A DNA stretch of 64,000 nt from CAZDQL01 sp964507325. Lineage in GTDB: Bacteria > Planctomycetota > UBA1135 > GCA-002686595. Where the stretch lies: contig CAZDQL010000003.1 of the NCBI GenBank assembly GCA_964507325.1, forward strand, positions 62,001-126,000. Reading direction: 5' to 3'. Positions 59,938-64,000 of the stretch are shown piece after piece (the stretch's first letter is position 1; every line of letters begins with the position of its first letter). The position numbers were made by a program, and so were the translations under genes. The notes below the pieces were generated by a model. It made no database searches, had not been told where the DNA came from, and saw nothing but the letters and a program-made list of their open reading frames with translations.

Positions 59938-60957
59938 TCACAGGAACAGGATCGAGATCCCGTCGGTGAAGTTCGACGTGTTCCCGGGGTTCTTGTCCCG
60001 GAACCAGGCCTGGAAGTTCCAGGTCTCCCCGGGCTGGATCGCAACCGGCCCACCGGGTTGGGGGATGGCCAGGGTGTCCACGTCGATAGAGAACTCTCCC
60101 CCCGCTCCGGACAGCTTGACGTCCTGGGTGAAGCCACCGATCCGCCCGTCGAGGCACAGGTTCCCCTGGGAGCCCCCGGGATTGGGTACGAAGCCCTGGG
60201 TCGTGCTGACGATGAAGTACCCGAACTGGTTGGCCGGCATTTGGGCGGCGGTCAGCGTCAGGGGCTGGCCGCCGGCCTGGGCCACCCCGTAGGCGGAGAT
60301 CGCTGCGGGCTGACTGGTGGAATTCAGGTTGGCGGGTCCGCAGTAGTTGTTGCCGATGGAGCCGGAGACCTCGGTCAACTTGAACCCATTGATCGCCGAT
60401 CCAGCCAGGCCAGCGGTGTTGTCGACCTGGAACGTCCCGGTGGCCGTCGTGGTGACATCGAAGACCAACGCGAAGGTGTTGTTGTCGGCGAGCGGGACCG
60501 ACCAGTCGATCGTGATGCTCCCTGGAACCCCGGTCCCCCCCGTGATGGTCCATTCATGGGTGCCCGAGAAGGTCCCGGGATCCCAGGCGTAGAGGGTGAA
60601 AACGTAGTGCTCGTTCGGCTTCAGGCCGCTGAAGTCGAGGGTGAGGGTGCCCGTCGGAGTGAAGGCGTGCAGCAGGTCCTCGTACAGGTGTTGGTAGGTG
60701 TAACCGGGCGGATCCCCGTCCTTGCTGCCCCTGTCCGTCGGGCTGGCGAAGCTGGTGTTCGTCGTCACCTCCACCGTCACCGTGCCGAGCTGGGCGACCA
60801 TGTAGCTGCCGGTGAGCGGAACTGGCCAGAGGTCGAAGCCCACCTGATCATCTTCGTTGAACTCGATGCTGAGGTTCGTCTGGGCGCTCGCGGTGGAAGC
60901 GATCAACGCTGCAGCGACCACACCCAGCACTCGAGCAGGGAGGCGAATCATGGCCAT
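59938..60957 (-). CDS. Secreted surface-type protein with planctomycete C-terminal module
   Basis: A 339-residue protein. ATG 60957 is preceded by AGAAGGAG and starts a signal peptide (MAMIRLPARVLGVVAAALIA, cleaved near ASA-Q). Residues about 25-195 are a beta-sandwich (TLTLDFSGLKPNEHYVFTLY, FALVFDVTTTATGTFQVDN) similar to cellulosomal or CBM-like folds. The C-terminal 130 residues follow a pattern known from large paralogous families in Planctomycetota: NNYCGPANLNSTSQPA, ITAYG-type and YFIVSTTQGFV segments, NLCLDGRIGGF and FQAWFRDKNPGNTSNFTDGI. The module is probably for cell-surface attachment or assembly. Function of this member unknown. Confidence 0.8.
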   Translation of the reverse strand: MAMIRLPARVLGVVAAALIASTASAQTNLSIEFNEDDQVGFDLWPVPLTGSYMVAQLGTVTVEVTTNTSFASPTDRGSKDGDPPGYTYQHLYEDLLHAFTPTGTLTLDFSGLKPNEHYVFTLYAWDPGTFSGTHEWTITGGTGVPGSITIDWSVPLADNNTFALVFDVTTTATGTFQVDNTAGLAGSAINGFKLTEVSGSIGNNYCGPANLNSTSQPAAISAYGVAQAGGQPLTLTAAQMPANQFGYFIVSTTQGFVPNPGGSQGNLCLDGRIGGFTQDVKLSGAGGEFSIDVDTLAIPQPGGPVAIQPGETWNFQAWFRDKNPGNTSNFTDGISILFL

Positions 60958-61168
60958 GGCTCCTTCTGCACTCGATCCGTTCGGTGCACGTGTTTCCGAC
61001 GTGGGGACGATGTCAAGCCTCGCGCACAGGTTCACCAGCCGGAGGTGGAAGGCCGTATCGAAGACCTGGGCATCACGTGTCCAGTGTAGCGGGTGCCGTC
61101 CGCAAAGGGCCGGAAGGAGGACAGACCCTCCGAGGTGACGAGCCCGAGTTCCTCGGCCCGGCGGCCGA

Positions 61169-63484
61169 TCACTGCTCCCGCAGGCGCACGTCGAGGCGGC
61201 CGTGCTCGCTCGTGAACGCTCCGGTGTCGGAGAACAGGGAGCCCCACCCGTCGCCCCAGGCGTGGTGGCCGATGAGCTCCCAGCCTTCCGTCTCCACCTG
61301 AAGGACGTCGGGCTTCTCCGTCGCCGTGGTCTCGACGATGCCCTTCTCGTTCGTCCGGGGCAGGGCGACGCCGTCCAGGCTCAGAACGATGCCGGGAACG
61401 GGATCGCCGACCTCGTCGGTCACGAAGAAGCGCGCTCCCCACCCCTTCGCGAGGGTGACCGTCGCCAGCCGGTGCCCTTCGATGGAGGAGGGCAGGAAGC
61501 TCCCCTCGTCCAGCCATGCAGGCTGGTGGCCGTTCGCGCTGATGGCCACCGTGATCGTGCCCCCGGTCGGATAGGGCCCCGCCGAGAAGTGCGGCCGGTC
61601 GGTGGAGCCGGAGGCACCGATCCACTCCCCGTCGTTCTCGCTCTGCCCGTTCACACCGCGCCAGGTGGAGGCGATGTGCCCGTGGTCGAGATCGGAGACG
61701 TCGTTCGTGATGCGGACGTCGAAGTACTCGGTGGAAATGTCGTCGCGGATCAGGAACACGTGACCCGAGCTCGGCGCGGTGACCTCGAAGGCGGCAGGGG
61801 TGACGGGGAGGTGACCCGACGACCAGTGCAACCGGAGCCGATACTTCCCCGGAGACAGCTCCGCGAACCGGAACGTTCCCTTCCCGTCCTTCCAGGACAC
61901 GGGCGTCCAGCGGCTGACGTCCGAGAGCTCCCCGGTTCCCTGGAGCCCGACCGAGGCCCGAGCCGCCCACAGCTCGCGCCCGCTCTCGGTTCGCACCGTG
62001 CCGGTGATCTCGCCGCTCGCGAGACGGGGCTCGAGGGTGAGCCCCACCGTGGCGGTCCTCCCGTTCCGGAGCTCCACCGTTGTGTCGGCGGTACGGAAGC
62101 GCTCGGCGCGGGCGACGATGCGCCAGGCTCCCTCGGACAAGCCGCGGTAGAGGAATGGCATCTGCCCCGACTCCGGCGAGGGGACGAGACTCGGCAGCAT
62201 GGGCACCTCGTCGAGGTCGGTCCCCTCCGGGGCGATCGCGAGCTCGATCTCGCGCGGGGGATCCTCCCCCGTCCAGCGCACGGTGATGCGCAGACAGGCG
62301 CGCGCCTCCAGCTCGACGCGCAGGGGCTCGTGCCGGTGACGTTCGAAGGACTCGAGGCGCGACATGCCGAAGTGCAGCCCGTCCCGGGAGACGAGGGCGA
62401 GGAAGAGGGGCGGCTCGTCCTCCTCGAAGAAGTCCGGACCGCGCACCCAGGGCCAGACTCCCTTCTGCACGGGAGCCGCGGACCACCAGAAGCCCCGGCG
62501 GGACACGTCCTCGTCCGAGAAGGGAGAAGGACGCTCGTTCATCCCGAGACACCGTAGGACGAGCTCGGGATCCTTCGACACGCTGGCGAGGAAGTCCTCG
62601 ACGTCCAGACCCGCCGGCGGATCGAAGTCGAGGAGGATCAATGGCCCCACGAGCACGGCGATGTCCTGGCGGGGCGAGCCCGGCCGGTGGACCTTGGCCG
62701 CTTCGTTCTCGAGCTGGATCTCGAACTCGAGGGTGCCCGTGGGGAAGCTCCGCCGCGTGTCGAAGGTGCCGTCCTCCGCGCTGATCAACCACTCGCCGCC
62801 GAGGAAGCGCGACTTCGATTCGAGCGTGAAATCGCGCCGAGGCCAGACCACCTCCCACTGCGGATCCTGGAGCTCACTCCAGGCACGGACGCGCACGCCG
62901 AAACCGCCGATCGGCGCTCCCGTCTCGCCGTTCACGAGGCGACCCGGGAAGGGCGCGGACTCGAGCGCGACGCGCGTGAGCACGAGCGCTTCGTCGGGGC
63001 TCGTCCCGAGCGCCGCGGCCTCGAAGCGATCCGGCTGGAGCGCGAAGGCGGGGTCCGAGGTCTCCCAGGCCCGCATCCTCCCCCGCAGGGCCGCGCCGCC
63101 CGCGAGGCGGACGAGACCCTCTGTATCGCTCTCGAAGTCGCCGACCCTCTCGATCTCGCCCTCCGAAGAGGGCGCGATCAGGAGCCGCAGCCGAATCCCT
63201 TCGATCCCCTCGCCGCGCTCTGCGTCGACGATGCGCAGGTATCGATCTCCGGCGGTCGAAATCCGGCGGCGCTCCTCTCCCACCGGCGTCTCGACGACGG
63301 TTCGCGACTCCCCCGGAGCGAGGATGGCTCCCTCCGCCGCCTCGCGCTCGCTCTGCGGTCCGACCGCCGGCGCCGCCCCGCGCTCCCCCTCGCAGCCCCG
63401 CAGGAGGAGCAGCAGCCCGCCGGAGAGCAGGCCGAGCGTGAAGAGGAGCACGACGGGAACGACGCAGCGCGGCGGGCTTCTCAC
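61169..63484 (-). CDS. Membrane-anchored protein with carboxypeptidase-regulatory-like beta domains
   Basis: About 771 residues from GTG 63484, with GGGGAGG upstream and a short basic n-region leading into a TM anchor (VVPVVLLFTLGLLSGGLLLLL); the open frame extends 74 codons further upstream but without coding character. After an acidic linker come several Ig-like 'carboxypeptidase regulatory' repeats (GRLVNGETGAPIGGFGVRV, GEITGTVRTESGRELWAARA, ELSPGKYRLRLHWSSGHLPV, FFVTDEVGDPVPGIVLSLDG). No enzyme motif. Such proteins are anchored in the envelope and face the periplasm; the function is not known. Monocistronic. Confidence 0.7.
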   Translation of the reverse strand: MRSPPRCVVPVVLLFTLGLLSGGLLLLLRGCEGERGAAPAVGPQSEREAAEGAILAPGESRTVVETPVGEERRRISTAGDRYLRIVDAERGEGIEGIRLRLLIAPSSEGEIERVGDFESDTEGLVRLAGGAALRGRMRAWETSDPAFALQPDRFEAAALGTSPDEALVLTRVALESAPFPGRLVNGETGAPIGGFGVRVRAWSELQDPQWEVVWPRRDFTLESKSRFLGGEWLISAEDGTFDTRRSFPTGTLEFEIQLENEAAKVHRPGSPRQDIAVLVGPLILLDFDPPAGLDVEDFLASVSKDPELVLRCLGMNERPSPFSDEDVSRRGFWWSAAPVQKGVWPWVRGPDFFEEDEPPLFLALVSRDGLHFGMSRLESFERHRHEPLRVELEARACLRITVRWTGEDPPREIELAIAPEGTDLDEVPMLPSLVPSPESGQMPFLYRGLSEGAWRIVARAERFRTADTTVELRNGRTATVGLTLEPRLASGEITGTVRTESGRELWAARASVGLQGTGELSDVSRWTPVSWKDGKGTFRFAELSPGKYRLRLHWSSGHLPVTPAAFEVTAPSSGHVFLIRDDISTEYFDVRITNDVSDLDHGHIASTWRGVNGQSENDGEWIGASGSTDRPHFSAGPYPTGGTITVAISANGHQPAWLDEGSFLPSSIEGHRLATVTLAKGWGARFFVTDEVGDPVPGIVLSLDGVALPRTNEKGIVETTATEKPDVLQVETEGWELIGHHAWGDGWGSLFSDTGAFTSEHGRLDVRLREQ

Positions 63485-63674
63485 GCGCCGCCTCCCCCGC
63501 GGCTCCCAAGCGTGAGCCGTCTGAGTCCACCGTCCGTACGCGAGCAAGGTGTCATGGGACCGGAGGATGCAAGCTACGCCGCCCAGTCCGAATTGGGGAA
63601 TCCCGATTCGCAAAAGGAGCGCTCGTCCTTCCCGGTCGCCTTCGTCCACGACCTCCGACGCGCAGAGCTGCCGT

Positions 63675-64000
63675 TCAAGAGCCGCGCCCGGCCCGATCGG
63701 CCTCATGGACGGCGTGCAAGAACTCCCGCAGCAGCTCCTCGTCCAGGCTTCCGCCCATGCGTACTCCCGAGCAGAGATCCACGCCGAAAGGGGAGACCTG
63801 TCGGATCGCGGCGGCGACGTTCCCGGGATGCAGCCCTCCGGCGAGGAAGACCGGAACAGCGAGCTGCCGGACGATGAGGGCGCTCACACTCCAGTCGTGC
63901 TGCCGACCGGTGCCGCCGAGCTCGGGTATCTCTGCGCCGGGACGACCCGAGTCCAGCAGGACGGCATCGACCCTCGGCGCGATGCGCTGTGCCTGCTCGA
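63675..64000 (-). CDS. trpF: Partial phosphoribosylanthranilate isomerase-like protein (TrpF)
   Basis: The minus-strand frame is open at the right edge, so the N-terminus with the catalytic Cys is missing. The visible 108 residues carry VDAVLLDSGRPG (with the conserved Asp of PRAI), the signature ELGGTGRQHDWS, AVPVFLAGGLHPGNVAAAIR and FGVDLCSGVRMGGSLDEELL, where most TrpF proteins have DVSSGVE. These fit the C-terminal half of the (beta/alpha)8 TrpF fold, which converts phosphoribosyl-anthranilate in tryptophan synthesis. Because no other trp genes are visible, a TrpF-like paralogue with another role is possible. Confidence 0.7.
   Translation of the reverse strand, partial: EQAQRIAPRVDAVLLDSGRPGAEIPELGGTGRQHDWSVSALIVRQLAVPVFLAGGLHPGNVAAAIRQVSPFGVDLCSGVRMGGSLDEELLREFLHAVHEADRAGRGS

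Overview
The window looks like a high-GC (roughly two thirds G+C by eye) Planctomycetota-type genome. It is probably a draft or metagenome-derived contig, because a run of ten Ns lies at 45875-45884. The lineage guess rests on gene content: a secreted protein with the planctomycete-style C-terminal cell-surface module (59938-60957), an HzsA-related dihaem protein, an exported DUF6807 (PmoA-family) protein, many Gfo/Idh/MocA oxidoreductases with Tat-type leaders, a URO-D-like protein beside a sodium/solute symporter, and many secreted beta-propeller and parallel beta-helix proteins. No rRNA, tRNA, phage, IS transposase or CRISPR array was seen.

Layout. 1-7000 (minus): five genes chained by 1-4 base stop/start overlaps: an (alpha/alpha)6 glycosidase-like protein, a sugar-phosphate isomerase/epimerase, a Gfo/Idh/MocA oxidoreductase, a lipoprotein joining BNR repeats to an alginate/heparin-lyase-like region, and a partial hydrolase-like gene cut by the left edge. 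Divergent from it (7190-10338) are a URO-D-family protein and an SSS symporter, facing a GH38 alpha-mannosidase (10365-12872). 13150-19902 (plus): a secreted unknown, then a MocR-type regulator, class III aminotransferase and methyltransferase, then a secreted CocE/NonD-type S15 hydrolase. 19924-24832: a secreted parallel beta-helix protein, threonine synthase and a Tat-leader class V aminotransferase-like protein. 25223-29861: a signalling operon of a small membrane protein, an SSS-STAC histidine kinase and a REC-histidine kinase. 30144-36636: a PPC-repeat protein, another SSS symporter and an exported GH31 enzyme. 36967-42507 (minus): a BNR propeller protein, an exported transglutaminase-like protein and an outer-membrane beta-barrel gene interrupted by an in-frame TGA. 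42967-50904: an M14 peptidase, an RpiB-like protein with an optional Tat leader, the HzsA-related protein, a TPR/Cys-motif membrane protein and a truncated histidine kinase. 51065-55249: a phosphodiesterase-family lipoprotein and an OmpR-type two-component system. 55554-59859 (plus): two Gfo/Idh/MocA oxidoreductases around a DUF6807 protein, then an SDR. The right end holds a surface-type protein, a carboxypeptidase-regulatory-like protein and a partial TrpF-like gene.

Taken together this is a saprophytic lifestyle region: secreted and periplasmic glycan- and peptide-active enzymes, two sodium-coupled symporters, and cytoplasmic sugar oxidoreductases and isomerases, with sensing by two kinase systems. 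The least ordinary observations are: (i) a 73-bp diverged intergenic repeat present twice; (ii) an outer-membrane gene whose frame continues perfectly through a TGA; (iii) an RpiB-like gene with two plausible starts that would give exported and cytosolic forms; (iv) a class III aminotransferase with Asn in place of the PLP-N1 Asp, in a MocR cluster; (v) a transporter-like sensor kinase followed by a REC-kinase with no output regulator nearby. I did not find a clear-cut defence or mobile system.
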